From positions 460,132,594-460,196,593 of the forward strand of contig NC_133666.1 in assembly GCF_037893015.1 (NCBI RefSeq): a stretch of DNA of 64,000 bases, given 5' to 3'. The notes below the pieces were generated by a model. It searched no databases. It was not told the DNA's origin and was given only the letters and a program-made list of their open reading frames with translations. The DNA comes from Macrotis lagotis. Lineage: Eukaryota > Chordata > Mammalia > Peramelemorphia > Peramelidae. Positions 10,575 through 22,059 of this stretch are shown piece by piece. Both the position numbers and the translations under genes were made by a program. The stretch's first letter is position 1. Each line of letters starts with the position of its first letter.

Positions 10575-11560
10575 ACTGACTGAAAATCTTCTCTACAACA
10601 GACCTAATAAGTAATCAAACAGCCTTTGTTTAAAAGACCTCCAGGAAAGGGGGAACCCACTATTTTCTAAGACAGCATGCTATAAACTTAGATAATTCTT
10701 AGAAAACAATTCCTTATATCAAGAATGAATCTGGGGGTATCTAGGTGGTGCAGTGGACAGAGCACCAGCCCTGGAGTCAGGAGTACCTGAGTTCAAATGT
10801 GACCTCAGATACTTAATAATTACCTAGCTGTGTGACCTTGGGCAAGCCACTTAACCCCATTTGCCTTGCAAAAAAAAAACTAAAAAGATGAATCTGCCCT
10901 TTTGGGATGTTGGCTCATTACCCCAAGTCCTGTATTCTAGGATCAAATGTAATTTTTCTTCCATGTGGTAGTCCTTCCTTCAAATATTTGAAGATTCTAC
11001 CATTTGTCCTTCCTCTCTCCAAGTGTTCTCATTCCAAGTTAAACATCCCTGATTTCTTCAATCTCTCCTCATAAAACATGGTCTAGGATTACTTTATTGT
11101 CTTGGTTGCCCTCTTATTATTATTTCATGATTGCTTATCAATGTCCTTCCTAAAATATGACACCAGAAATAACATATATTACTCAATATGTGGTATGACA
11201 AGAGTAAAGTGGGATGATTACCTCCCAGGTCTTGGATAACTCTTCCTAGGGCAACCTAAGATCACAATCATCTCACACTGAGCTTGCAATCCAAAAAAAA
11301 AAAAGTCCAAGATCTTTTCTAGCCTATTCCTGGTCTAGCCATGCCTTGTCACAACTTATATTTGTGGAGTTGATTTTTAAACCTAAGGATAAGACTTTAT
11401 ATTTGTCCTTATATTTTATCTCATTCATTTTGGTCCAACAATCTATGTTATCAAGATGATTTTGGATTTTGAGTCTACCATTTAATATATTGATGATGAA
11501 TTCTCCAAATCCATTCAGTGCTTTTCACTATACCCATCAGATGTTTGGGCCTGAAAATAA
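10575..11560 (-). mobile_element. CR1/L3 LINE 3' region
   Basis: Antisense CR1/L3 text in order: ccaggaaagggggaaccca, ctcctcataaaacatggtc, ttggttgccctcttatta, tatttgtggagttgattttt and atgttatcaagatgattttg. It is a non-LTR retrotransposon remnant of the amniote CR1 clade, too decayed for a reading frame, and is split by the SINE at 10733-10886. Confidence 0.7.
10733..10886 (+). mobile_element. WSINE1-like SINE
   Basis: Flanking direct repeats are a(a)gaatgaatctg and agatgaatctg. Confidence 0.95.
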
Positions 11561-11569
11561 TTATGAAAT

Positions 11570-12370
11570 TTATTGCTTTTGCATTCTCTTATCACCCAAG
11601 CTAGAAACTCCAGTTATTTTTTATTCTTCTAGGGGTGGCTAGGTGGCGTAGTGGATAAAGCACCGGCCCTGGAGTCAGGAGTACCTGGGTTCAAATCCTG
11701 TCTCAGACACTTAATAATTACCTAGCTGTGGGGCCTTGGGTAAGCACTTTACCCCATTTGCCTTGCAAAAAAAAAAACTAAAAATAAAACCCATTTTTTA
11801 TTCTTCTTTCTCCTTCAGCCCCAAATCCAATCAATTGATAAATCTCTGATTTTATTTCTACAATATCTCACTAGTAGCCTCCTGTCCATTCACTTTGGAA
11901 CTAGTCAAGGCTTTTATCATCATAATCTTTCTGATTTTATTTTCACAACATCTCTCACAATCAACAACTTCTCTCAACTTATTGTCACAATCCAAACTTA
12001 GATCCGTAAACCCTTTCACCTAGATGAGTGTAAAAGTTTATTAATTGGTTGCCCTGCCTTCAGTCTCCTCTATAATTCATCTTCCACACAGCTGTCAAAG
12101 TAATCTTACTCTTGCACAGGTCTCAACATGTCATTTCCGTGCTTAAAACTTTTCCAGTATCCTCATTGCCTTCAACTCCTTAACCAGGCATTTAAGGTCC
12201 CCTATAATCTGGTTCCTCTATACTTAGCACAGTAATTCCTGCCATACATTTTTTTATTCAAACCAAACTAGATTACCTTACTAGTTGTTTTTCAATTTCC
12301 TCCTGAGTTTTCCTACCTCTTTGCATTTGGACAGGTGGTGGAGACTTCCATGTCTGAAAAACCCAGGTCT
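11570..12370 (+). mobile_element. L2 LINE 3' region
   Basis: L2 text around the inserted SINE: ccaaatccaatcaattgat, ctcctctataattcatctt, cacacagctgtcaaagtaat, cttttccagtatcctcattg, gcatttaaggtcccctata. A further piece at 12765-12850 (ttccagttcagatacttctt) probably belongs to it. Confidence 0.75.
11632..11793 (+). mobile_element. WSINE1-like SINE inside L2
   Basis: The 13-bp TSD tttttattcttct lies at about 11618-11630, and again just after the A-rich tail. Confidence 0.95.
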
Positions 12371-12399
12371 TCTTTCTAGTTTTCATCAAATAAATGAGG

Positions 12400-12590
12400 C
12401 ATCTTGGTAGCATTGTGAAGAGCATTCAATTGGAATCTGGAAGACCTGAATTCAAATGTGACCTCAGATACTGTATGATACAGAGCAAGTCATGTCTCTG
12501 CTTACCTCAGTTTCCTCATTTGTAAAAATGAGAATATTAATAGCACCAACCTCACAAAGCACATAGTAGGTATTAAATACTAGTTATTGT
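12400..12590 (+). mobile_element. MIR/THER-class SINE
   Basis: agcattcaattggaatctgg, cctgaattcaaatgtgacct, cctcagtttcctcatttgta, then ccaacctcacaaagcacata. Confidence 0.75.
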
Positions 12591-12593
12591 TAT

Positions 12594-12746
12594 TATTATT
12601 ATTATTTGTAGCAAGGAAATGGGATTAAGTGGTTTACCCAAGGCCACACAGCTAGGTAATTATTAAGTGTCTGAGGCTGGATTTGAACTCAGGTACTCCT
12701 GGCTCCAGGGCTGGTGCTCTATCCACTGTGCCACCTAGCCGCCCCT
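12594..12746 (-). mobile_element. WSINE1-like SINE
   Basis: Reversed copy inserted in the ATT-rich tail of the MIR-class SINE. Ends ccacctagccgcccc. Confidence 0.93.
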
Positions 12747-12859
12747 ATTATTGTTGTTAAATGAAATTTTTTTTGGTCTTTAAGTTCCAGTTCAGATACT
12801 TCTTCCTTCATGAAACTTCTTTTTCTCTTTGATAATGAAAAGAGTTGTCTAACCCATCA

Positions 12860-13030
12860 CTAACTTTTCTAGAGTACTTTTTATTTCTTAATTTTATTTC
12901 TTAATTCAATGGATTGCTTTATTTTTAGTTTTGTTCATCTCTACTTTGATTATTCAGGATTTCTATGTTGTTGTTTAATTGATTTTTAAAAATTTGTTGG
13001 TTTTTCTAGTATTTTAATTGCATTCCCAAT

Positions 13031-13098
<68 letters not shown>

Positions 13099-13260
13099 TA
13101 AAGATTTAAGTTTTCCCCTCAGGACTACACCACAGAAATTCTAGTATGTTGTCTTATTAATGCCATTATTTTTAATGAAATTATTTATCATTTCTCTAAA
13201 TTGTTCTATGATATTTCTCTAGACTAAAAGCCTTTCCACACTTTTTCCTCTTTAGGAAAA
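12860..13260 (-). mobile_element. Possible old L1-type antisense fragment
   Basis: The text tagttttgttcatctctac, ttttaattgcattcccaatt, aggactacaccacagaaatt and gtatgttgtcttattaatgc resembles an antisense L1-class segment I remember from mammals. It is split by a TC microsatellite. Assignment is weak. Confidence 0.35.
13036..13095. repeat. (TC)n microsatellite
   Basis: About 30 uninterrupted TC units. Confidence 0.98.
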
Positions 13261-13264
13261 TGGG

Positions 13265-14025
13265 AAGATCTCCTAGGAAACAGAGTACAAGCATAAATCA
13301 AACTTAACTCTTTTTAAGATGGTATGATTATCTTCTCTTTTCCCCATGATTGGCACCATGACCCACCTGGGAACAGTGTCTTCTCTTTTGAAATTCAAGT
13401 TTAAGCTATTGATTACAGGAAGTAGTCCAGGAAGGAACTCAGTAGTGGCTTTACTGGATGGACTATTAATCCCAAATTGTATTTTAACATATTATGATCT
13501 TTTTCTTGTCCAAGATACTTAGAAATATTACCCAAAATCTTCTTAGGGGCAGAGAGTTTTGTTGGAAGGCATAGGGGACTGCCATTCTTTAACATCTCTA
13601 CAAACTATAAACCAATAGGATTATAAAATTAATTTTAAATTCCATAAAATTGTTTCTGGTCAACTTGAGTCAGATTTTTTCTTTGACACATCTTTGTATA
13701 TCCAGAATCTATTACAATAGTTTAATACATTAATGAATTCAGTTATATTAATGGATACAGCTTAATACATTAATTAATTCATAGTATTCAATATGTTTAA
13801 AATTTGAATTGGATTGATCTTCTACTATAGATTTAGAATAATATTTGAATTTAAAATATCAGTATTTGAAAATTTTGACTAATTTATTTTCTAGACTATC
13901 TACTTTCAATTCAACATCTGAAATCAGATAGTATGTTAGACATTTAGGTTTATCAAAATACCTTAGTTCAAATAAATAATTAGAGATCATCATTATTATT
14001 ATTACTATAAATTTAAAGCCTAATT
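13265..14025. other. Unassigned AT-rich stretch
   Basis: A short internal near-duplication of ttaatacattaatgaattca-like text at 13720-13780. No gene or known repeat seen. Confidence 0.4.
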
Positions 14026-14029
14026 AACT

Positions 14030-14115
14030 AATGGAGGAGCAATGTAGAATAGTAAAATCAGGAAGACCCAGATTCAAGAGCTGCCTTTGAAAACCTGGGT
14101 TTTGTGACCATGTTC
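14030..14115 (+). mobile_element. MIR-class fragment
   Basis: ggaggagcaatgtagaatag ... caggaagacccagattcaag ... gggttttgtgacc. Confidence 0.5.
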
Positions 14116-14299
14116 AACTAGTTTAAGTAACAGTGACAGATGAAATCTGATTTGTATGGGAGTAGGAGTAGGAGTAATCACCTAACAATCCCCCGCCCCA
14201 GGCTCATGAAATCATTGATCTAGTCCCCTCCAAAACAATTATAAGCATCAAGTCTAGTCAATGAATTGAATAATCCTTCCTTAAAGGATCTCTAGCCCT

Positions 14300-14560
14300 A
14301 GAAAGGATATTTTTATTATATCCCCAAATATTTCTCCAGTTAAGACTAAGAGCTTTGTTTTTTTTAGATTCTCTATTTTCATACCACTTTGTCTATACCT
14401 TACCTTCTGTCCTGTTTTATATCATATATATATATTTGTGTACAGCTTAGCTTCCTTTTAGACCATTAGTTCTTTGAATGCATCATATTATATTCTCCTC
14501 CCCCCAACTAAAATACTGTATTGTGTATAAAAAGGTGATTAATGGTTTGACCAAATTGAA
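14300..14560 (+). mobile_element. L2 LINE 3' fragment (tentative)
   Basis: gtgtacagcttagcttcctt and gaccattagttctttgaatg match the last part of L2 3' ends. A short AT tract lies inside. Confidence 0.45.
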
Positions 14561-14689
14561 TATCTAAAATGGAAACTGTGTCACCATGAGAGAAGTATTT
14601 GGTCAGGTCCAAATATCAGAACATCTGGTCAGAAAGTGCTGCCCTCTATGATTGACATTCATAGAAATCCAAATATTTTGAATGAATGT

Positions 14690-14830
14690 ATGGATAGATG
14701 GATTAATAAATAAAAGAGCCCTTATTATGCATTGAAGATACAGATTTAAAAAGTTGTTAGCCCCTTCCCTCAATGAGCTTCCATTCTAATTGAAAGAAAT
14801 AACACATCTTGGAGAGTGAAGGTCAGAGAG
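14690..14830 (+). repeat. Old interspersed repeat, same family as 7645
   Basis: gcccttattatgcattgaag ... ccccttccctcaatgagctt ... ccattctaattgaaag. Confidence 0.55.
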
Positions 14831-14834
14831 CCAT

Positions 14835-15365
14835 TTGGGAAATCTTAGGAAAGGTAAGTGAAGAATTAGGTGACTTGATTAATATTCCCTTTTCAGTATA
14901 AATACAAATACTGATACGATTATGCTTCCAGATTTGGAAGGGGAAGAAGAAGGGTATATGAGGGATGGCATGGAGAAGAAAATTGCAGAGATGCAATGTG
15001 AAGTGTGGCCTGCATTGGTCAAGAAGAGCTTTAAGATATCCTTCTTCCCCACACCCAATCAGGAAAGCTCAAGATTCAAGGTAAAATTCTAGAATTGGGA
15101 GGGTCTTTGATCTAGAGGAGGCAAATAGCAAGCCATGTGGGTGACAAGAATGAGATCTAGAAGCCAAGATAAACTTCTAAGAAATAGCTTTCCAAACCAC
15201 AGCATGATGAAGGTAATTTTATTAGGAAAAGAATGGCATCTCTCTAGACTTCATTTGGAATTCATCTACATAAAAATTCTGTCAGTGGGGAAAAAACATA
15301 TAAATGAGGGATATGTGGAAATAAAACTAGGTTATGTTGTAGTGATAAATTCAAACAGTTAACAA
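14835..15365. other. Unassigned stretch
   Basis: Purine-rich in part (about 14930-14990). A 75-codon open stretch at 15135-15362 shows nothing recognisable. Confidence 0.4.
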
Positions 15366-15367
15366 AC

Positions 15368-15860
15368 GTTCAGAAGCCAATTTACTGAGTATCTCCTGTG
15401 TGCCAAATTTCAGGGATGGAAAGATGGATAAGAACAGTCCTTAAATTCAAGGAGCTTACAACTGAAAAGCAAATAAAATCAACACATAAATAACATGCAA
15501 AAAGTAGCATGTAGGGGCAGTTAGGTGGCACAGTAAATAGAGCACCAGCCCTGTAGTCAGGAGGACCTGAGTTCAAATCTAACCTCAGACACTTAATAAT
15601 TACCTAGCTATCTAACATTGGGCAAGTCACTTAACCCCACTTCTTTGCAAAAAAAAAAGAGAGTAGCATGTGATAAGTGCCATAAAGGTATAATTTAAAT
15701 GGTAAGAAGGTTCAAAGGAGTAAAGTTCATCTTTAAATGGAAGAATTAGAGGGAGCTTTATAAAGGAAGCAGTATTCGACTTACATCTTGAGAGGCAAGG
15801 AGATTAAATGGATGGAGATAGAGAAAAAAGCAGACCAGAGAGGACATGTCAAGCCTACTA
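15368..15860 (+). repeat. Old interspersed repeat (7645 family), split by a SINE
   Basis: tttactgagtatctcctgtg, aattcaaggagcttacaact, then after the SINE gaggcaaggagattaaatgg. The SINE at 15513-15660 interrupts it. Confidence 0.6.
15513..15660 (+). mobile_element. WSINE1-like SINE
   Basis: TSD gtagcatgt at 15504-15512 and 15663-15671. Confidence 0.94.
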
Positions 15861-15861
15861 G

Positions 15862-16242
15862 GTCTTTGTCTGGGCCTAGATTGACTCAGTGTGAATGTTC
15901 TATTTTGGCCCAAAACTCTGAGGGTCTTCCCCTCCCAGCACGATTTCTTTATTTATTTTTTGGGTTATGCAAAAGTGATCATTGTTTGCTTCATTTCTTT
16001 CTTACCTGACTTAATCACTGAACAGGCACTGCCTCAATCAGACAGAAACCTGTTTAAAGACTTTAGCTTAAAAAGGTCAAAGCTTCCCACTGTATCCAGG
16101 GCCTTAGGGGGAGAAAGTGAGGCTGGTGACTTTGCACAGGTTTCCCTCACTTAAATCCAATTCACTTGCATGTCATAGTATCACATCCCTGATGTTATGT
16201 TCCTCTTTCAGAGCAAAGAACAAACAACCAATAACTATAAGG
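15862..16242 (+). mobile_element. Marsupial RTE/MAR-type 3' region
   Basis: Ordered text: gtcttcccctcccagcacga, ttttttgggttatgcaaaag, ggcactgcctcaatcagaca, gagaaagtgaggctggtgac, tccaattcacttgcatgtca, ending gagcaaagaacaaacaacca. This is the 3' end shared by a marsupial LINE and its MAR-type SINE partners. The reversed version occurs at 25250-25550 and 37470-37750. Confidence 0.65.
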
Positions 16243-16244
16243 TG

Positions 16245-16735
16245 TGGAAAATATCCAAAAAACTTAATTCATAGGGTTGCTCTAGAGATCAAATAAGGTA
16301 ATTAATGTCAGTAAAGTGAGTAAAGAGAGCAACCCCAGGTTTCCAAGAAAAATCAGAGAAGGGACAGAGACAAAGGTGTGTGCATCTACTACCATCTCAA
16401 ACATCAGGCAGAAGGAAGAAATGGAGCCAAGCAAGGAAACAAATCCAGTTGGTCAGCAAAAGAAGGGTCAGCAAAGTCAGCAACATGATAAGGGAAAGGA
16501 AGAAAGTCTCTAGGTTATACAAAGCTACTCTGAAGGCATCCAAGCGCTTTTAAATTAGAATAAAGAAAGGGACTAGTCTCACCAAGCTAATCTCTCTGTT
16601 CAGTTTCTCCTATCTTCATTCCTTCATGAAAGGTGGCTGGACAAGGAAAACAAGGCAAAAAAAAGATAGGTACACTGGGGCTAGAGCATATAGGGTAATG
16701 AATCCCACTCCCTTGGTAGACCAGCAGGGAGACAT
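16245..16735. other. Unassigned stretch
   Basis: Purine-rich open stretches at 16316-16513 and 16626-16826 show low complexity (Q/K/E) and no domain. Confidence 0.4.
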
Positions 16736-16737
16736 AG

Positions 16738-18228
16738 AAAGTTTAGGATCTAGTGTGAAAAAAGGAAGCCCAGCAGTGCCAGATTTCAAATTCTATTACA
16801 AATTGGTGATCATCAAATCAATCTAGTACTGATTAAGAAATAGAATGGTGGGTTAAGAGAATGAATTAGTTATAGAAAACATCCAAATAATCTAGTGTTT
16901 GATAGATGCAAAGATCCAAGTTTAGGGGGCAAGAACTCCCCATTTGACAAAAAATTTGCCGAACAACTGCAAAGCAGTTTGACAGAAACTAGATATGAAC
17001 CAACATTTCACACCATATGCCAAGTTAAAGTAAACATCAATAGACGATTTATATGTGAAGGATGATAGCTTAAGAAAAAGAGAGCATGGAACATTTTGCC
17101 CACTAGATCTATGGATAAGGGAAGAATTTATGACCAAACAAGAGATGGAAAAGATTATAAGAAGTAAAATGGATAATTTTGATCTCATTAAATTAAAAAG
17201 TGTTTGCACAAACAAAAACAATGTAGCCAAGATTAGATGGAAAATAGGAAAATGGGAGGGGAGGAGAATTTACAGCAAGCTTCTCTGATAAAGGTCTCTT
17301 CTTAATTACAAAAAACTGAGTCAAAATTATAAAAATAAGAGCTATTTCTCAATTGATAAATGGTCAAAAGATATAAACAAGTAATTTCCTGAAGATGAAA
17401 TCAAAGCTAGACATATAAAAATAATGCTCCAAATCACAATTGATGAAATACAAATTAAAACAATTCAGAAGTATCATTTCACATCTATTAGATTGCCTAA
17501 CATGATAGAAAAGGAAAATGACAAATACTGGGGGAGGGGGGTGTGTGGAAAAATTGTGATTCTAATACATTGTTGAAGTTATAAACTAGTCCAACTATTC
17601 TGGAGAACAATTTGGAACTATACCCAAGGGCTATAAAACTAAATATCCCCACTGTTCCAGCAATACCACTTTTAGATCTGAATCCTAAAGAGATCAAAGA
17701 AAAAGGAAAAAAGACTTTTGTGTACAAAAACATTTATAGAAGCTCTTTCGTGGTGAAAAAAAAATTGAAAATTGAGATGTCCATCAGTTGGGGAATGACT
17801 ATAGTTGGGCTATATTATTGTGATGGAATACTATTATGCTATATGAAATGATAAGCAGGATGATTTCAGAAAAGCCTGAGAAGACTTATATGAGTTGAAA
17901 CATAGTGACGTGAGTAGAACCATGAGAACATTGTCCATAATAGCAACAATATTGCAATGATGATCATGGTAAAAGATTTAGGTACTCTGATCAATGCAAT
18001 GATCCCAGATGATTCCAAAGGACACTGATGAAAAATGCTTCCTATCTTTATAGAGAGAACTCATGAACTCTGAGTACAGATTAAAATACAATTTTTTCAC
18101 TTAATTTTTCTTGCTTTTTTTGACAACATGGTTAATGTATAATTGATATCATGTTGCTTGTCTTCTCAATTTTTTAGAGGAGAGAATTGAAACTCAAATG
18201 TTTTTCAAAAAAAAATAAATAAATAATG
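16738..18228 (+). mobile_element. 5'-truncated L1, ORF2 C-terminus and 3' UTR
   Basis: Decayed translation pieces match the C-terminal third of L1 ORF2p, downstream of the reverse transcriptase. LWIREEFMTKQEMEKII is followed by KMDNFDLIKLKSVCTNK, then the IDKWSKD / HMKKCSK-like region and a partial IPLLDLNPKE (human L1: FDPAIPLLGIYPKD). Many frame breaks make it non-coding. The 3' UTR ends ttttcaaaa plus an A/AATA tail near 18228. Its last about 205 bases are nearly repeated in inverted orientation at 18553-18755. Confidence 0.85.
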
Positions 18229-18229
18229 A

Positions 18230-18552
18230 ATTTGGGTTTTTTTAAAGTTTATGATTGGTAAAGTGACATGAGTAGAACTGGACCTTAGAAATATTAATGT
18301 GAAAATAATGTGTGGAATAGATTGGATTAGGAAAAGACCAGTGTCAGGAAGGAAGTTAGAAAGTTAGGAAGTTAGGAGTTAAGAAGCTCTTGCAATTATC
18401 TGAGTCTAAATTGAGTAATTAAAAGAGGGGATAGGAATTGATTACTGATTGGGTATGGGGTACTAGGTTGGTTCAAGACAGAGGAAAATTGGAGGTGACT
18501 TAAATTGTCAGTCTAAGACCCCAAATTCATTATTTATTTATTTAATTAATTA
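18230..18552. other. Unassigned spacer between two L1 tails
   Basis: Contains gaagttag-type short tandem text (18351-18375). No gene seen. Confidence 0.4.
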
Positions 18553-18755
18553 TTTTGAAAAGCATTTGAATTTTCTCCTTCTCTAAACATTGAGAAGACA
18601 AGCAACATATCAATTATACATTAACCATGTTGTCAAAAAAAGCAAGAAAAATTAAGTGAAAAAATTATATTTTAATCTGCACTCAGAGTTCATGAGTTCT
18701 CTCTATAAAAGGTAGGAAGCATTTTTCATCACTGTCCTTTAGAATTGTCTGGGAG
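18553..18755 (-). mobile_element. Short 5'-truncated L1 3' end, inverted to its neighbour
   Basis: The reverse complement runs almost identically to 18003-18210 (for example gagagaactcatgaactctg and tgacaacatggttaatgtat). The main difference is a small deletion in the attgatatcatgttgc region. A (TTTA)n-like tail precedes it at 18525-18550. Confidence 0.88.
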
Positions 18756-18970
18756 TATAGAAATAGGGAATTCAGAAGGAAGAGGTCAAGTTTTTATGTT
18801 TAAGGGGTTTGGAGTGGGGCAGGAGAGAAAATATGCTTTATTTTGGCCTTTAAAATGGGTTATTTATCATGAACCCTAGAAAAAGGAGAAATCAAAAGGC
18901 AAAATGTGTCAATGCCACTCCTACACAATTGAGAGGAAAGCATGCCCTGACTGGCCAATGTGACTATTCT

Positions 18971-19009
<39 letters not shown>
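18971..19009. repeat. (GT)n microsatellite
   Basis: About 19 GT units. The flank 18756-18970 is unassigned. Confidence 0.98.
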
Positions 19010-19011
<2 letters not shown>

Positions 19012-19021
19012 CCACTGCCAG

Positions 19022-20165
19022 GTCTGGCTTATCTTCCTGAGTTCAATTCCAGCCTCAGATACTTAATAGTTGTGTGACCCTGGACAATTCACCTAAACCT
19101 CTTTCTCTCAGTTTCTGCATCTGTAAAAATGAGCAGGAAACCAATTGATAAATGGTCAAAGGATATGAACAAACAGTTTTTAGATGAAGACATTAAAGCT
19201 ATATATAGTCATATGAAAAAATGCTCCAAATCATTATTAACTAGAAAAATACAAATTAAAACAACTATGAGGTACACTATCAGATTGGTTAAGGTGACCA
19301 AAAAGGAAAATGATTAATGTTGGAGAGGTTGTGGGAGGATTGGGGCATTGACGCATTGCTGGTGGAGTTGTGAATGGATCTGACATTTCTGGAGAGCAAT
19401 CTAGAACTATGCCCAAAGAGCAATAAAACTTTGACCTAGCAATAGCAATATTAGGCCTATATCCAGAAGAAATAATAAAAAAAATGGTAAAATATTTATA
19501 GTAGCTCTTTTTTGTAGTAGCAAAGAATTGAAGATTGAGAGGATAGACACCTATTTGGAAATAGTTGAAAAAAATTATGTTATATGAATGTTATAGAATT
19601 ACACGAACTGCTACTGAGTGAAGGGAGCAGAACCAAGAGAACATTGTATGTATTAACAACAACATTGTGAGTCAATCAACCTTGATAAATGCAGCTCTTC
19701 TTAGCAGTTCAGAGATCAAGGACAATCCTGGGAGACTGTTATGAAAAATGCCATCCACATCCAGAGGGGAAAAAACAAACTCACAGAATCTGAATGTATA
19801 CTGTGTTCATTTTTTAAAAAACTTCTCTTATGTTTTTCCTTCCTATCTCATGGTTTTCTTTCTTTAGTCCTAATTCCTTTTACAAAAATAACTACTATGT
19901 AAATATGTTAAATACAAATGTACAACTTTTATCAGACCATTTGCTGCCAAGGGTAGGGGGGGAAGGAGTGAAGGATGGGAGAAAAATGTGGAACTTATGA
20001 ATTTGCAAATGGATAAATGTTGGAAAACTTTCATAACATGTAACTGGAAAAATAAAATAAAATATCAATTTTTTAAAAAATGAGCTGGAAAAAAGTACAA
20101 ACTTCATATCTTGGCTAGAAAATCCTAAAATGGGGTCACAGAGGTTCAGACATAACTGAATGTTA
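19022..20165 (+). mobile_element. MAR1-type SINE split by an L1 insertion
   Basis: The left half (tgagttcaattccagcctca, gtgtgaccctggacaattca, gtttctgcatctgtaaaaat) ends at 19139. The right half resumes at 20076 (gagctggaaaaaagtac, aaatggggtcacagaggttc, agacataactgaatg). The two join smoothly once the L1 is removed. Confidence 0.85.
19140..20075 (+). mobile_element. 5'-truncated L1, ORF2 C-terminal end and 3' UTR
   Basis: The left end is open for about 60 codons: KPIDKWSKDMNKQF, then AIYSHMKKCSKSLLTRK, IQIKTTMRY and TKKEND. This is the conserved L1 ORF2p C-terminal block (human: KKWAKDMNRHF, HMKKCSSSL, MQIKTTMRYH). Past it come CWRGCG-like text (tgttggagaggttgtggg) and a decayed remainder. 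The 3' UTR ends taactggaaaaataaaataa. The TSD is aaaaatgagc(a/t)ggaa at 19125-19139 and 20076-20090, with one mismatch. Confidence 0.92.
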
Positions 20166-20615
20166 CATTTTGGCTACTATAATTTAATGAAAACCCCCTT
20201 AAGGATATTTATTATTGTGGATCACCCTTTCAAGTTTGTAAAGGAATGGGAACCAGACCTGTGAGTTTTCTACTCTAGAGAACTCCAGATGAGGAAACTT
20301 CCACTACTTAGAGCCTTATGTACAATGTGTAGTTTTAGGGAGTTGCCTATGGTATTAAAAGATTAAGTGACCTAATTTGGGTTACACCATCGTTTCTGTA
20401 TAGTTAGGAAGTGAACGCTGTTATTCCTGGCTCTCTGACTATCTCATACTGCTTTCCCTCCTGCCCCCACTTTGGTAATATATATATTTATGTTAGGTAA
20501 TTACAAAGTCCACATATAACAATAGATTTCTTTGTGTTGATTCCATATTACCTGACCTCTTGGTTATTACAGGTAGGTTCTCCAGGAATTTTCAAAACCT
20601 AGAAGGAAGAAACAA
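20166..20615. other. Unassigned stretch
   Basis: No gene or nameable repeat seen. Confidence 0.4.
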
Positions 20616-20617
20616 TG

Positions 20618-20765
20618 GAGTCTGGAATGAATGAATGCAAAAAACATTAAGTACCTACTATGTTCTAGGATTGTGATAATCACTAAAGACAAAATACAAA
20701 AGTGAGGCAATCCCTGCTCCATCTCGCATTGTGATAGGGAGAAAACAGATAGAGGAAGTTAGTAA
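20618..20765 (+). repeat. Old interspersed repeat, 7645 family
   Basis: aaaacattaagtacctacta ... caatccctgctccatct. Confidence 0.55.
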
Positions 20766-20869
20766 ATGGGGAAAGAGGCTTTGTTCTGAGGAGTTAGGAG
20801 GTCAGTGAGCTGATCCATGGGGCAGCCACTTGACAAGTCATTTTCAGAAGCAATGCAAAATTGACTTGA

Positions 20870-21140
20870 TTATTGCTCCCAGAACAAGGAGTCTTGAGGA
20901 AAGGGCTTATATGCAGATGTTCATCTTTCATTTTCAAAGACTCCAGATGACACAATGTTGGGGTAAAATAGTGGATGATGGGTGATGTCTTGACTTGTGA
21001 GTGAATTGGATGTAATAGAGTAAAGTCATCAGCCATACTAAGGCATCAGCCATACTGTTTCTTTCAGTCACAGACATCCAGTGGCAAGACAAAAGTCCTG
21101 GGATGCAGGGGATGATCCAGGGTCTTATGCAGTACATGTG
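20870..21140 (-). mobile_element. RTE/MAR-type 3' end
   Basis: Reversed tail text: gttcatctttcattttcaaa, gatgtcttgacttgtgagtg, tccagtggcaagacaaaagt, gatgcaggggatgatccag. Confidence 0.6.
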
Positions 21141-21171
21141 TAGACATCAGGTGGATGACTGAATGAGATAA

Positions 21172-21360
21172 GATGGGGGCAGCTAGGTGGTACAGTGGAT
21201 AGAGCACTGGCTGTGGAGTCAGGAGTACCTGAGTTCAAATCCGGCCTCAGACGCTTAATAATTACCTAGCTGTGTGGCCTTGGACAAGTCACTTAACCCC
21301 ATTGCCTTGCAAAAAACAAAAGAAAACCTAAAAATTAAATTAAATTAAAAAATAAAAAAA
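21172..21360 (+). mobile_element. WSINE1-like SINE
   Basis: TSD gaatgagataa at 21161-21171 and 21361-21371. The A-rich tail has turned into AAATT units. Confidence 0.96.
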
Positions 21361-21406
21361 GAATGAGATAAAATGTAAGCATGATTAATCAGAGCTCAGG
21401 TAGATG

Positions 21407-21550
21407 TAAAGGCCTAAGTAAACCACAACCCTGGTTCAAATTCCAGTTCTTCTACTCCCTTTCTTTAGCTTTGGGTAAATCACTTCATCTTACTGGACCT
21501 CAGTTCATCCTTCTATAAAATGAGGCCAGACCAGATGATCTCTAAATTCC
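21407..21550 (+). mobile_element. MIR-class SINE
   Basis: ctggttcaaattccagttct, ggtaaatcacttcatcttac, aaaatgaggccagaccagat, cttctggttctatac. Confidence 0.75.
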
Positions 21551-21684
21551 CTTCTGGTTCTATACTATAAGGTATTATCTGTAATGTCCTCAGTAAGGTA
21601 TGTCTTCATGGCAAATTAACAAACTAATATTCTGATTTACCAATTAATCTTATTGGTTTGAACATATGAAAGACATAAATTCAG

Positions 21685-21850
21685 AGGACTATAGTTTTAG
21701 AACTGTAAGGGACTTTAGGGACTATCTAGTTTAACACCTTCATTTTACAGATAAGGAAACTGAGGCCCAGAGAGACTGGCTAATATTCCCAAAGTCACAC
21801 AAGTAGTAAGCAACAGATGTAGCCTTGGAAAGTGTCCTATGATTCCCTGT
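21685..21850 (-). mobile_element. MIR-class SINE
   Basis: ttttagaactgtaagggact, aaggaaactgaggcccagag, caaagtcacacaagtagtaa. Confidence 0.7.
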
Positions 21851-21896
21851 CCTTTTCTCAAGGTTTAATAGGCATAGAGTAAACTGATCAGTGAAG

Positions 21897-22046
21897 TTTT
21901 TTTTTTAAATTTATTTAAGGCAATGGGGTTAAGTGACTTGCTCAAGGTGACATAGCTAGGCAATAATTAAAAGTCTTAGTCACATTTGAACTCAGGTCCT
22001 CCTGACTCCAGGGCCCATGCTCTAGCACTGCACTACCTAGCTGCCC
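21897..22046 (-). mobile_element. WSINE1-like SINE
   Basis: Reversed copy with near-matching flanks cagtgaagttt / cattgaggttt. More diverged than most copies. Confidence 0.92.
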
Positions 22047-22059
22047 TCATTGAGGTTTT

